Assembly (NCBI GenBank): GCA_964020975.1
Contig: OZ026612.1
Location: 57,435,669-57,499,668, forward strand
Length of the DNA: 64,000 nucleotides
Source: Hermodice carunculata
Taxonomy: Eukaryota > Annelida > Polychaeta > Eunicida > Amphinomidae
Direction of reading: 5' to 3'
Part shown: one piece after another, positions 37,501 to 46,785 of the stretch
Layout of the letters: each line of letters opens with the position of its first letter
Numbering within the stretch: position 1 is the first letter of the stretch
Position numbers and translations under genes: made by a program
Notes under the pieces: model-generated
What the model was told of the DNA's origin: nothing
Databases searched by the model: none
What the model saw: only the letters and a program-made list of their open reading frames with translations

Positions 37501-37546
37501 CACTCAGCACCTGGTACCTGCCCTTTACACTGTTTCTGCTAGCCAT
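14995..37546 (-). CDS. VCPIP1: VCPIP1/VCIP135, OTU-family deubiquitinase (15 coding exons)
   Basis: Valosin-containing-protein-interacting deubiquitinase; the family acts with p97/VCP and p47 in Golgi and ER reassembly and cleaves ubiquitin chains. Joined exons: 37546-36688, 33571-33443, 30177-30047, 28820-28709, 28248-28039, 27641-27554, 27181-27038, 26528-26395, 25591-25401, 24391-24236, 23979-23845, 23022-22809, 21628-21497, 20983-20790, 16383-14995. They total 4218 nt (1405 aa plus TAG), with matching phases and GT-AG borders throughout. Domains: N-terminal CPDEQC/CTSC zinc-like pairs (residues 18-41), OTU domain with DGDGHC (Cys186) and GRNHY (His321), Cys-pair segments near 420 and 505, a UBX-like fold about 751-834, and a long acidic Ser/Thr/Gln-rich tail. 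The Cys-His spacing of 135 equals that of the human enzyme as I recall it. Human is 1222 aa, so the tail here is longer. The start at 37546 is the first Met before the conserved block; an in-frame upstream extension or a 5' non-coding exon is possible. Confidence 0.95.
16503..16537. repeat. Poly-T run in VCPIP1 intron 14
   Basis: About 35 consecutive T, reading as poly-A on the gene strand. A GAAGTGA flank on both sides (just before 16503 and at 16538) suggests a small insertion or slippage. Confidence 0.85.
16618..16643. repeat. (GGCT)n microsatellite
   Basis: About six GGCT units in VCPIP1 intron 14. Confidence 0.85.
16691..17012. repeat. Tandem repeat of about 82-bp units, four copies
   Basis: Diverged units carry 'gccaatt-ctgattatgtcagcc' and 'tatgctcaatta-taac'. 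The array lies in VCPIP1 intron 14. Confidence 0.8.
18885..19689. repeat. Dispersed repeat R1, copy b (VCPIP1 intron 14)
   Basis: AAGAGGCTCATGGGCC opening and GGTCAGCTGAGCTAAAAA ending. Shorter than copy a but sharing its internal 'ggacatgatctatatatc' and 'cattttgacccatatatt' blocks. Confidence 0.65.
20215..20421. mobile_element. Short inverted-repeat element (CAGTGTTGCCAAC ends)
   Basis: The ends CAGTGTTGCCAAC and GTTGGCAACACTG are inverted, and both ends are flanked by CAACTG. It sits inside a decayed TTAA-type palindromic element (AATCAACAGCTCTCC before, GTTGACTA after). The ends resemble hAT-type MITEs. Confidence 0.6.
20463..20686. mobile_element. Second copy of the 10089-10327 MITE (VCPIP1 intron 14)
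   Basis: Shares CTTAAAGTGCTAATCATG, the palindrome with GTCAACAG and AAAGCTGTTGAC arms, and the AATCAGCGCTT ... GGGTTAA end. The left end is worn. Confidence 0.65.
20790..20983 (-). CDS. VCPIP1: VCPIP1 coding exon 14
   Basis: Residues 879-943, reading LVVMSHLTGRDPWEYMQNMP, QLFRKGGLFYQQVERDLGL and HVKLPAFPGK; human reads LMGEDVWSYAKGLPHMFQQGGVFYSIM and FPHLPGK. The acceptor is TTGACAG, the donor GTGAGA. Confidence 0.93.
21497..21628 (-). CDS. VCPIP1: VCPIP1 coding exon 13 (variable linker)
   Basis: Residues 835-878, an acidic, poorly conserved linker (ETVEAGETSQEAESEPMATW, ASADDLIKSLEQMQEG). It is assigned by position, phase continuity (1 and 1) and GT-AG borders rather than by strong similarity. 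Confidence 0.82.
22225..22366. repeat. Fold-back inverted repeat in VCPIP1 intron 12
   Basis: A perfect 22-bp arm (22225-22246 against 22345-22366), extended imperfectly through ACAGCAAAATATCCCC and GCTGAAGGGGAAC. Its origin is unknown; it may be a very small fold-back element. Confidence 0.75.
22809..23022 (-). CDS. VCPIP1: VCPIP1 coding exon 12 (UBX-like domain)
   Basis: Residues 764-834, reading ETTFKVLQEKISSELQIPPE, QKIKHGFPPRELRPPEPD and VPIQHGERVTVEVLPD; human reads IRYGFPPKELMPPQ and VPLQHGDRITIEIL. The acceptor CTTAAG was chosen because it keeps phase and fits the human alignment; it is less typical than the other acceptors. Confidence 0.88.
23845..23979 (-). CDS. VCPIP1: VCPIP1 coding exon 11 (Pro/Ser linker into UBX-like fold)
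   Basis: Residues 719-763: a Pro/Ser/Thr-rich linker, then KKIRVTTSDGRQ, the first strand of the UBX-like fold (human KKIRITTNDGRQ). The acceptor is TTACAG, the donor GTAGTC. Confidence 0.92.
24236..24391 (-). CDS. VCPIP1: VCPIP1 coding exon 10 (basic, probably helical)
   Basis: Residues 667-718, reading HKEELTMSETEKNLKKKVE and AAQMQKRKTSELSQREAAQ. It is Lys/Glu-rich and probably helical, matching human LHKEELNMSKTERTIQQ and MQKRKTEKL. The acceptor is TCTTCAG, the donor GTAAGT. Confidence 0.92.
24640..25130. repeat. Dispersed repeat R3, three internal ~150-bp units (VCPIP1 intron 9)
   Basis: Units near 24645, 24798 and 24942 share 'tatcactgtgacccagatac', 'gtgtaaagtttcat' and 'gaattatagcc'. 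The copy ends with GACATACGG ... GGGGGGCATAA. Confidence 0.65.
25401..25591 (-). CDS. VCPIP1: VCPIP1 coding exon 9
   Basis: Residues 603-666, reading EFGSERLVQKVVDNILRQTA, then an acidic linker, then YKIILTGHK (human TKIILTGQK). The acceptor is TTTCAG; the donor GTAAATT falls between codons. Confidence 0.93.
26395..26528 (-). CDS. VCPIP1: VCPIP1 coding exon 8
   Basis: Residues 558-602, reading FPVTLEWNGKVVGDKVVWF, QFESEPGMNSNVFEVAQK and HFPG; human reads FPITLEWGGRVV and YESDSSLNSNVYDVAMKLVTKHFPG. The acceptor is TTGTAG, the donor GTGAGA. Confidence 0.93.
27038..27181 (-). CDS. VCPIP1: VCPIP1 coding exon 7
   Basis: Residues 510-557, reading SNMRQLKGDNTVKYMNGDR, TQAGRCQCGFKHYWDGKEF and DNLPQ. 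Human reads GGKCGCGFKHFWDGKEYDNLPEAFP here. The acceptor is ATTACAG, the donor GTAAGG. Confidence 0.92.
27554..27641 (-). CDS. VCPIP1: VCPIP1 coding exon 6
   Basis: Residues 481-509, reading LICQYNPQKDELVPDMERS and KLTHCGWCQG, matching human VCSYDSVKDVLVPDYGMSNLTACNWCHG. CGWC supplies a second Cys pair, consistent with a metal-binding element. The codon is split 2/1 at the donor GTATGT. Confidence 0.92.
28039..28248 (-). CDS. VCPIP1: VCPIP1 coding exon 5
   Basis: Residues 411-480, reading IVGVRPEVVLEATQKAV, NRLYKCLTCDAITES and PDWLKPGGSLYTLAERTHG. CLTC is the first of the central Cys pairs. The acceptor is TTCCAG, the donor GTAACT. Confidence 0.93.
28709..28820 (-). CDS. VCPIP1: VCPIP1 coding exon 4
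   Basis: Residues 374-410, reading DKYVLRLVAAMEKVFEEEY and PSLVADVHQYVYKSTG, very close to human. The acceptor is TTCCAG, the donor GTATGAT. A non-conserved in-frame read-through past the donor is intronic. Confidence 0.93.
29247..29428. mobile_element. Tc1/mariner-like MITE (VCPIP1 intron 3)
   Basis: The ends TACAGTGGTCCCTCTCTCATAAG and GGGGGACCACTGTA are inverted and the flanking base pair is TA. 182 bp, no coding capacity. Confidence 0.7.
30047..30177 (-). CDS. VCPIP1: VCPIP1 coding exon 3
   Basis: Residues 330-373, reading RPLPKLPGWMMPKSWGMP and YVDLDEDGACVIGGNKCLQ, which align with the post-OTU segment of human VCPIP1 (LPKAWGVPQDLI, EEDGGCVIGG). The acceptor is TTTCAG, the donor GTAAGT. 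Confidence 0.93.
30779..30809 (-). ncRNA. Candidate hammerhead ribozyme (type I, minimal stem III)
   Basis: On the minus strand the core CTGATGA is followed by stem II GATCC-ATTT-GGATC, then GAAA, then the self-complementary ACCGGT ending in the GTC cleavage triplet (cut expected between 30779 and 30778). Flanks form stem I: TTGC before the core pairs with GCAA after the GTC, and further out GGTT pairs with AACC across an internal loop. All invariant core bases are present. A very short palindromic stem III is known from hammerheads of Penelope-like elements and retrozymes, which work as dimers. No reverse transcriptase is seen next to it. It lies in VCPIP1 intron 2, in the transcribed orientation. 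Confidence 0.75.
31025..31740. mobile_element. Non-autonomous DNA transposon with ~46-bp inverted ends (VCPIP1 intron 2)
   Basis: The left end 31025-31070 and right end 31694-31740 are inverted; the shared core is TTGGCCTTATTGAACTTT and then GACCCGAGCC. It is 716 bp with no transposase. The ends do not identify a superfamily to me. Confidence 0.75.
31741..33282. other. VCPIP1 intron 2, repeat fragments
   Basis: Holds a dispersed-repeat tail at 31741-31920 (CCGCCAACCCGAAAAC, GGGTCCCCCATGGGG), a relative of the 9.6-kb repeat at 32550-32800 and A-rich runs. Open frames near 31740-32210 look like by-products. Confidence 0.4.
33283..33381. repeat. Dispersed repeat R1, short copy c
   Basis: Only end-like pieces are present: GAGCTCTGCTCAC and CAGCTGAGCTAAAA, with CTGACAGAGCTAAAAA between them. 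Just upstream of VCPIP1 exon 2 at genome level (intron 2). Confidence 0.45.
33443..33571 (-). CDS. VCPIP1: VCPIP1 coding exon 2 (OTU catalytic His)
   Basis: Residues 287-329. Reads GIFLPGLVPVEQC, KDGTLNKPICLAW and GRNHYLALVGVKG, matching the human segment around the OTU catalytic His (here His321). The acceptor is TTTCAG, the donor GTGGGT; phases 1 and 1. Confidence 0.93.
35236..35418. mobile_element. Tc1/mariner-like MITE (VCPIP1 intron 1)
   Basis: Ends TACAGTAGTCCC and GGTACCACTGTA, 183 bp. The body (TGGTCTCTCAAAACAGG, CTCATTAGAG) is shared with 39717-39899. Confidence 0.7.
36269..36556. mobile_element. MITE with TTCATTCCAATTGTAG-type ends, copy A
   Basis: The inverted ends (TATTCATTCTAACAGTAGCACAC and the complement of GTACTACAATTGGAATGAA) and the body match copy B at 49734-50021 over nearly 290 bp. 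Confidence 0.7.
36688..37546 (-). CDS. VCPIP1: VCPIP1 coding exon 1 (N-terminal zinc-like segment and most of the OTU domain)
   Basis: Encodes residues 1-286. Recognisable stretches are LSGYCPDEQCRAKLFFPA, KVLGLSNYQCKLLSPLL, GDRAFLIEQEHV, DGDGHCLVHAVSRAL (catalytic Asp/Cys region, Cys186) and GLRNIHIFGLANVLKRPIL. The donor GTAAAGT follows the first base of a codon. The frame stays open upstream of the Met to a possible acceptor near 37600, so the start is likely but not proven. Confidence 0.95.
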
Positions 37547-37731
37547 GCTTGAATCAGATTCTAGTGCATCCAACTTTTCCAGGTAAAGTAGGATCTGCAA
37601 TGTAATGAAATGTTCAAGTATAAATGCAAAAAAATGCAAACAATCCACACATTGTGTCATCACTGACTGTGTTTCACATCATGTTTCAGCTCTTTCTCAT
37701 AGTACATATTGGGGGGGGGGGGGGATTTTGC

Positions 37732-38046
37732 CTCCAAAGCAGACCCAAGCTTCGTATTTTGTCTACTCCGCTGGGGGTCTGCCCTTCTTTGCCAAAGTCA
37801 CTGTTTTAGCGTTGGAAAAATGACTCAGTTTCTAATTGGCAGAGTATGGTTACTACGGTAACAGGGTTCACCACACTAGGGACCAGAGGCTGCTACTGGT
37901 CTAGACAATAATGATGAACTTCCTGATTGGTGTCTCAGTCTAGGGAGAGGGTAACAGTATAGTTTTGTTTCCCTTCCTATAAATAAAACCCTGTCGAAGA
38001 AGGGCAGACCAAGTGTAGTAGCACAGAACTTGGTCTGCTTTGCAGG
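37732..38046. mobile_element. Inverted-repeat element just upstream of the VCPIP1 start
   Basis: Outer arms of about 55 bp: CAAAGCAGACC and GGTCTGCCCTTCTT on the left recur inverted on the right as AAGAAGGGCAGACC and GGTCTGCTTTG. No transposase. It begins ~185 bp upstream of the start codon, so it may overlap the promoter or 5' UTR. Confidence 0.55.
37849..37862 (-). promoter_or_regulatory. Possible X-box (RFX-type) motif upstream of VCPIP1
   Basis: The imperfect palindrome GTTACTACGGTAAC fits the GTTRCY-N-RGYAAC pattern of RFX sites. A CCAAT motif lies on the gene strand at about 37834-37838. It lies inside the inverted-repeat element, and use as a promoter is unproven. Confidence 0.3.
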
Positions 38047-38593
38047 CAAGAGGGAATTAAAAAAAACCCAGATGTTCCACACTGGTTCTCATGTGAACAT
38101 AAATAGGTATTTTTCTCTAAGACAATCAAATTCTTTGTTCAATTCAGTTGCCACAAGATCATGCAGAAACAAACTGCCACCTATGAGTGGGGCAAGTTTG
38201 CACATTATAAACTCATAATGTACTAGAAACACACACCTCATGCTGGAATGTTTGTACAAACATTACATGAAAACACACATGCCATGTCCCTGCACGCTGT
38301 GTATTGGACAAAAGACACAAAATTGTAAGCCATGGATCCCATATTCATAATATGAGCCTTGGTGATCATTGTGCATCAATGGCAACAGAACTTAAATGAC
38401 TTGCAATAAACTACCTTAATCTAGCATGTTAACAACTGAATCCTGTACCCAGTATTTGTTTGGCTGAGCATCACCTTACACATAATATTTTTGATACTTT
38501 GTGGCACAGGGTCATAAATCACCAAACATGCAAATAATCCTCATGAAACCTGCTACTATGTATATTTTTTCTACAACAGACCTATAGGCTACT

Positions 38594-39640
38594 ACTGACA
38601 TATAATCTGATGACCATCGCCAAAACATCATTTGCTGAAAACAATTCCCTCCACTACCTTGAGAAACTAATCATGATGAACCATATGTACTATCAAACTT
38701 CCACATTATACACATTTGTCTAGGTTAGTGCTAGGATTTTAAAATTAGTAGCCAAATTTTCCAGTTTTCTAGGAAAGACCTGCACAGACTTGAAATTTGT
38801 TTAATTTCTACATGCAAATGAAGAATTTTTGGGAAATTTTAGTAGCCATTTGCTACTTTTACTAGCCATTTTGAAGTTTTAGTAGCAATTGGCTAGTTTT
38901 TAGCTGCTGCTAGCGCTAATATAGATTTGTGGTATATTTGGTATCATTCACATTATTCTTTATCAAAATTTTGAATTAAATGTCCTTTTCTTAAATGCTT
39001 AATGACCTTGAAAAGTAGATTAACAAGTTGAAGTAGAGATTGTACTCAAGTGCAAGGTACTCCACAATCCCACTACATTTTGTGAAGATACATAAAAATC
39101 AACAATGTATGACTGGTCAGTAGATTTTCACATTTTGACCCATATATTACATAATAGTGCAGGTGGCACCACTAACATTTATATCAACATACATTTTTAC
39201 ACACTTTGTAAATTCTAAAAGTAATATGGAACTAACTTAAAAACTGTGGGCTGCAGAGCATTCACAAGATGACCCTTATATTCCAACTGGCCATTTGACC
39301 TTGACCTTTAACTTGAAGTTAATAAAAGTTATGTTCAAAATGTGTATCCTGAATCCAGCTTTCCATACATGGTTGGTTTGTTCAAACCAGGTACTAAATT
39401 TTCAAGTTACTGAAGAAAAGCAATTAACTTGGACAAGCCCCAAACTTGATAGTCATTGTGTCACAGTGACCCCAAAAAGTAGGTCACCAAGTAGAGTTTT
39501 ATGTACAAATTACTCAGGTGGCACCACCAATATCGAACTCAACCTAGATTTCCATACACTTGATAAGTCCTGAAAGTTAGATGGGGCTATCCTGAAAACT
39601 GTAGACTGCATCGCGCTCACAAAAGTTTACAGATGGAAGA
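38594..39640. repeat. Dispersed repeat R1, copy d
   Basis: Shares 'tgaccatcgcc', 'cattttgacccatatattacata' and 'gatggggctat-ctgaaaactg' with the other copies. A separate AT-rich stretch at 38720-38930 with repeated 'tagtagccatt' motifs sits within it. Confidence 0.55.
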
Positions 39641-39716
39641 ACAGACAGTATCCAATAAGCTTGAAGAAGATCCAACTAACAGTTTGGGATGGGAAGTCAA
39701 GCAAAGCAAAAACAGT

Positions 39717-39899
39717 TACAGTGGTCCCTGTCTTCAGAGACCGCCCTTAGGGCAGGTCAGAATATGGTCTCTCAAAACAGGTGGTCTTAAATTAGAGGTA
39801 TACTAACATGGACAAGATAGCACAGTGTTCTGAGAAGGCAGTCTTAAAAAGATATAAGGTCTCTCATTAGAGGGATCTCTCAACACAGGGACCACTGTA
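39717..39899. mobile_element. Tc1/mariner-like MITE between two R1 copies
   Basis: Ends TACAGTGGTCCCTGTC and GGGACCACTGTA, 183 bp, same length and body as 35236-35418. Confidence 0.75.
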
Positions 39900-39929
39900 A
39901 TTATTAAAAACAAAAAACAAAAACAAAAC

Positions 39930-41031
39930 AAGAGGCCCATGTGCCTAATGCTCTGCTGGCATTGTGGTTATATTGCACTTGTAAATTTCAAAGCTGTGAG
40001 TCCTCAAGTGGCTTCTGAACATATAAATCTTAATGTAAAAATTGTCTGCCAGATGGCACTTTGCTCCACATGTAACCATAGCTTATTTGTGCAACTCACA
40101 GATGAATATTTTTGCATGTGCCAAGACAACAATGAGTGAGTCCTTAACTTTATGTCCTCAGTGACCTTGGGACAGAAGATCAAGGACACCCACATTATGT
40201 AATACAACCGGCCCATAGGCCTGCCTGGTGCTGTGGTGATATTGCCATTGAAGTCCAAGCTACACCCTGCATAACAAAATATCCTTTTTCAACTTTACAG
40301 GTATGGTGACCTCACAAAGATAGGTCAAGGTCATGATTGATATTATATACAATTCTAGCTTTGGACATTGTCTAGATATATCCTATAAATTTGCAAGTCC
40401 AATTACTTTTCAACATATGGAATTTTATATCTTAAAACACATTTTGGCTCATAATTTCCATCAAATTACAGGTGGTGCCAGTAGCATCACTACCAACTTA
40501 GACTTTGACTGCCCCCACAATCCCACCAAATTTGGTGAAGATCTGCCAAAAATTAAAGATGCTAGAGTGTTCACAAGATTTTCACATTTTGACCCATATA
40601 TTACATAATAATGTAGGCGGTGCCACCAATAACGAAAGTGGCCTAGATTTTCATACACCCTATAAGTCCTGAAAGTTATATTGGGCTAACTTGCAAACTG
40701 TGGACGGTATCGTGCTAATGAGCAAAAGTTTAAGAACGTCTCTAGCATGATACACTTATGTAGAAAAACATGACCCATATTCATAAATATCAAACCCAAC
40801 AATGACAGCAAAGAGATCCCAGAGTTACCAAAGCAGCAACATTCATCTTCCAACACCAATGTAAAGAAACAAATTTCACTCCTGACTTGAGACTGGCAGT
40901 CACCCACAAAAGGCAACTGGTGGTTTTAAACCGGTCCTCTCAACCTTTGAAATATTCTTCATTAAATACAGGGGACGGACAGACATGAGTGGTCGCATAA
41001 GCTCTGCAACTTTTGGTCAGCAGAGCTAGAA
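39930..41031. repeat. Dispersed repeat R1, copy e, interrupted
   Basis: AAGAGGCCCATGTGCC opening and GGTCAGCAGAGCTAGAAA ending. About 235 bp (40735-40970) without a counterpart in the other copies split the 'aaaagtttacggacagacagacatgagtg' block. Confidence 0.65.
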
Positions 41032-41334
41032 AAAAGAATTACAGTGCCAACTATTGAACAAATTAAGGTTTTAGGGTCAACAGAGGTGTCTCTATGCAAT
41101 TTCAAAGGAATTGGCCAGGCAGTTTTGTGGAGTATTTTTAACGTTTTACCAAGAAATGAACCCCAAAATCATAAAAATCACTGGAGCTTAACCATTTAGG
41201 CAAACTTTGCAGAGACTAACCTAAGGTACATCACCACCAAGTTTAATATGATTCTGGTTGACTGTTTTGGAGAAGTGAAAATGTAAATAACCATTGCAAT
41301 CATCTTTGACTAACATAGTAATAAATAGGAACAC

Positions 41335-44300
41335 GTGAAATTTTTAGCAATTTCAGTATTAGTAAGTATACTGGTACTTATCTCTTGACCACCACTGCCA
41401 AGACTTCAGCGTCTGGCCTCATTGCCCAACACAATTGAGTTGGGTACTCACTCAATTGTTCCCAAAAATCTGATGGTACTGGTGACTCCTCCACTCGTTT
41501 CTTCTGGATCCAGAGGTTGACTTCCGCTGCACATGCTCCCCTGTTCTTTCTTCCTCCTCGATGATTGGTCAGTGTAGACATCACATGCATGAAAGAAGTA
41601 GGGTGGGCATCTCTAGAGGTTGAGAGGTAAATATATACTTACTAATACCGAAATTACTAAAAATTTCATGTATTAGTTACGTAACATTACCTCTCCACCA
41701 CCATTGCCGATATACAAATGCGCATTGGAGGAGGGTGTAATGCTACATGCATACTCACCAGGAACCACTGGGGAACGACAGCCTGAGAGGGACCATTGGT
41801 CCGAGCGAGGAAAAAATGTCTGAAGGGAAACCTCAGAGGTATGTGGATTTGAGGCTGTGAACAGGCGGAATCCTGGCTGAAGCCCAGAAAACCTCCCAAA
41901 CAACTAGAATAGGACCGCACTGGGCCCCCCAGGAAATCGCCTGCCAAAATGATAGCTGTCTGAGTGGGGAGACGCTGTCTATTTCCACTTTTCTGGTCCT
42001 AGAGATCTAGCAAGGTGGTGAATTATGGTGGCCGGTTACATGGTTCCATATGGCACTGTCCATAGAATGGATCAATCGGCTCTCGGCCTGGCAGATGCCA
42101 GGGACATCCGCCTGACACAATTCTGAAAAAAGGTCTAGGTCTACTCTAGGTATGCTGACCTGAAGACTGCATCTGAGTTTTAAACTCCAAGGGGCCATGA
42201 GCTGGAACAGGGTGGCTGCCCTGAGGAATAAGGGAAGTCCAAAGGACAAGTATCAGGAACCTATGCAAAGGAGCCTTCTATGCCAGCAAAGGCATTAATG
42301 CCCTCTAGCACTATCAAGTTGATCAAGTAGTGCTTGGTGAAAGTTGAAAACAATCGCCAGCGGCAAGCTCGGAGGAGAACAACAACGTTCCTTTGGGCAC
42401 ACCACCAGGCATTAAAGGCTTGTACCTCGTGAGCTCTAGCTGAGACCTCCTTCAGGACCACAGGCCTATCCAAAGCATTCTCGTAGGCCTTCAGGATGGT
42501 CTGCTTAATCTACAATGGGATTGTGTTTCGGCACACCTGTTCCTTTTGGGGTTACCCTGGGGCAAAAAGAGGGTGAACCTCTCACCCCTGGCACCATCCG
42601 TGCACAAGAGATATCAGTGCAGTGCTGTCACCGGGCACAGGGCTCTTTCCTCAGGGGGAAGACCTAAATCCACAGCACGGATGGTGAAATCCCTAAAGGC
42701 TGTAGATGGTCCTGGAGCCACCTGGTTCTTTACAAGGAAGTGAGGTCTCAGGGTCACGTAGGAGTGGTCAGGTGACCATTGGATTTGGTCATGCACCAGA
42801 GAGTGGATCTCGCTTCTTCTAGCCCCTGGAGTGAGTGTCAACAAGAAAAAAGGTTTCCACATCCAGTACTTGAGGTCCACCTCTTAAACATGACTAAGAC
42901 CAGTGGGAGGCCCCACCGGGGTATGATGCAGGCCTTCACGTTTAAGGAGTGTGAATATTTCACTATCATTGAGGTGAGCTCCTAAAAGCACACCTCAATC
43001 TTGCATTTAAGTACTCTGACTATAGCAATAGCTCACGTACAGCTCATCTAGAATGATTTCAGGCGAGCTTTTTTCAGCTCGCCAAAGATTTTTAGATGTA
43101 AAGGCCTGATGATGCGCCTACCAGCTGGTCTGACTGTGTAGAAGGACATTACGAGCGCAGACAGATAAGGGTCACTCCCTATGCACGTCCAGGATGTTAG
43201 CCATGGTTGAGGAAACAGAAACCCCTCCACAGTTCTCAAGCTCTTACTGAGGACCTCCCACTGGTACAGCAGGCAGTCCATGATGCACGGAGACCATGGA
43301 TGTATTTTCTGATCAGCGTACCAATCTGAAAACACTTTACATCGAGTCAAATTAACCACTTGAGAAGAGTCTTGCAGCCCCCTTTTGGCAAATTCTAACT
43401 GTGACCGATTCTGAAAGCCCCCTGCTGTGCGACAACTACCAAGTGGAGGTTGAGCACTTGAAGGTTCCTGTGGAACACACTCATCCGCAGATGCACCAGA
43501 AGTTTTGGCCATACCGGTAAACATAGCAGTGGCTCAGCGCTCAATTCCAGAGGGTCCAGGAATCAATCTGTCCTTGGTCACCAGGGGGCGACCAAGATCA
43601 GGTTGCAGTCATGGGATTGAACTTTAGGCAGGACCTTCGGGAGGATCTGTGGAGGTGGAAAGGCATAAGCCCAAAGATTGCTCCAGTCCATGGCCAGAAC
43701 TTCCACTGTTAGGGCCTGAGGATCTGGGATAGGTGACAAGTAAACCGGAAGTTTTGCGTTTGCACTTGTGGGGAACAGATTCACATGTGGAGTACCCCCA
43801 CCTGGCCCAAATGGCCTGAACTACCCGTGGGTGGAGCAACCAGTCTGTCCCCACTGGCTGACCTCTTCTTGCCAGTTGGTCAGTCAGGACATTCTGCAGT
43901 ACCAGGACATGCCTTGCATACATGCAGATGTCATGCTTGGAGCACCATGGATTGATGCGTCTGGCAAACTCTGTCAGCTTTTGGGAGCATGACCCACCCT
44001 GCCAGCTGAGGTAGGCAATTGCACTCCTGTTGTTGCACATTTAACAAGAACATGCTTGTGCTCCACTAGGCCCTGGAAGTGGAGGGCGCAAAGCGTATTG
44101 CCTCCAATTCCAACCAGTTTATGTGATGGGAAGCTGAGTGCACGGGCAAAAGGCCTGACGCCGTCTGGCCCTCCATATGGGCTTCCCACCCAAACTGAGA
44201 CAAGTCCACGTACATGGTGAGTTCCACCTGAAATAGCGTCAACGTCTGTACCAACATGATGTTCTCCTGACTGATCCACCAAATGAGGTGCTGGTGATCC

Positions 44301-45350
44301 TCAGGGAGAAGTGGCACCTGTGCCTGGTATAGGGCCAATGATTTTCCATTTTTTTCGAAACCGAAGCGGAATTGTGCGGGTTTTTTTCATCCTTGGTATT
44401 TGGTATTTTTTCTTATATGAATTATATATAAATATATAGCAGTGAAACGGAATTTGCAAAATTTTTGCTGATGAAGCGGAATTCTTCTTTTTTTGAAACG
44501 GAAAATCATTGGCCGTATTGGTAGCCTTGGTCCTTCGACCAGCTGTCCCGCACAGCATGCTGCGAGGGACAAAGGTGTAGGTGAACCAGAGTGTCCATCG
44601 AGGACAGGGAGCCTAACAGGGTTTACCATTGCCGAGCCAAGCGAACCTCATGAGTCAGAAACGCCTTGAGGATCAGCTGGGGTCTCTCCCACTTGTCTTC
44701 AGAAGGACAACAGATGAAGGCCACTAGATCGACCCTGGATGCCAAGAAAGACAAAGATCTGCTTTGCATTAGACTAGACCTAGGGAGATTCACAATCACA
44801 CATAAGCTTTTGCAACGTTCCAGAATGGAGAGGTGGTCACTGGATTGACACTCACTACATGCTGCCAAGCAGCAATTGCCTGACTGCCACTGTCCTCCAT
44901 CTGCGATTTGACCTGCTTGATACCATCTCGAAAAGACTAGTTTCAAGCTAACATGACCAGCTCTACTTCCACTTTTCTCTTGGGTATCCGTAGATTAAAT
45001 GTAACCAGTCCTTATCTTGAAAGAGACTAAGAGTGCTTAGAAAACAAATTCCACAGAAGAGATAGTGTGCACAGCACTAGAAAAGTCTCGATGTACAAAA
45101 GTTCATGGAGCTTCCCAACTTTGAGACCATGCCAGAAATGACTCCCCAGGAGGAAGGAAGAACTGGGGAGCATGTGCGCCAGAAGTCACCCTCCAGATCC
45201 AGAGGAACCAAGTAGAAACATCACCAGGAGCATCAGGTTTTTGGTAACAATCGAGCGAGTACCAAACTCAATTGTGTTGGGCGGTATGGCCAGACAAGGA
45301 GGTCTTGGCAATAGTGGTTGAGAGGTAACATTGCGTAACTAATGCATGCA
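41335..45350 (-). mobile_element. DIRS-like retrotransposon fossil, copy 1
   Basis: Tyrosine-recombinase retrotransposon on the minus strand. Inverted terminal repeats of ~90 bp (41383-41468 and 45238-45327, built on CTCTTGACCACCACTGCCAAG) plus internal copies of the same motif are the DIRS hallmark. Recognisable parts, 5' to 3' on its strand: an RT/RNase H connection (~44950-44620), RNase H (~44340-44070, LTMYVDLSQFGWEAHM), post-RNase H region (~44040-43580) and tyrosine recombinase (~42880-42610, PGARRSEIHSLV). The element is broken with several breaks and looks old. Boundaries are set by the surrounding R2 repeat and are approximate to some 20 bp. Confidence 0.8.
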
Positions 45351-45526
45351 TTAACCGATAAGTACCAGAATTTTAAAATTCATTAAAAATCAGAGATCCA
45401 GAGTATCACCACCCAGTAAACAACATTGTTAAACCCTTCCACAAGCTACATTTCCACCAAATTTCCAAACAATTTGAGTGACACCTTTGGAGAAGTCAAA
45501 AATAGCAAAAACACACAATTTGTACA

Positions 45527-45529
<3 letters not shown>

Positions 45530-45589
<60 letters not shown>
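45530..45589. repeat. (TA)n microsatellite
   Basis: About 30 TA units at the junction of two R2 units. Confidence 0.95.
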
Positions 45590-45592
<3 letters not shown>

Positions 45593-46049
45593 CTTTGTGT
45601 TGAACAAATTAGGGTCTGTGGGTCCCCAGAAGTATTCCTATACAATTTTGAAGCAATTAGCTGAGTGGTTTCAGGGAGGCTGTTTTACGATTTTGCCAAA
45701 CAATGACACCCCCAAAAAAAAAAAAACAAACAAAAAAAACAAAAATACACATCTAAAATTAATGGAGCATCACCATTTACACAACCTTGATAGAAACCCA
45801 CCCCGGGTACATGTCAAGTTAGAAGTGAATCTGGTTGATGGTTTTGGGGAAGTAAAAAATTATGGATTTCTATTGCAATGCCAATATAGGTACATGTACA
45901 TAGTAATCAAAAGGAATGTACATTGTATGCATTAACCAACAGGTATATAAATTGAAAAATTTGCTAAAAATCTGGGATCTAGAGATCACCTAGTGAACAC
46001 TTTTTTTTACCCCTCCCACAAGCCACATTTCCACAAGTCTCACAACAAT

Positions 46050-46785
<736 letters not shown>

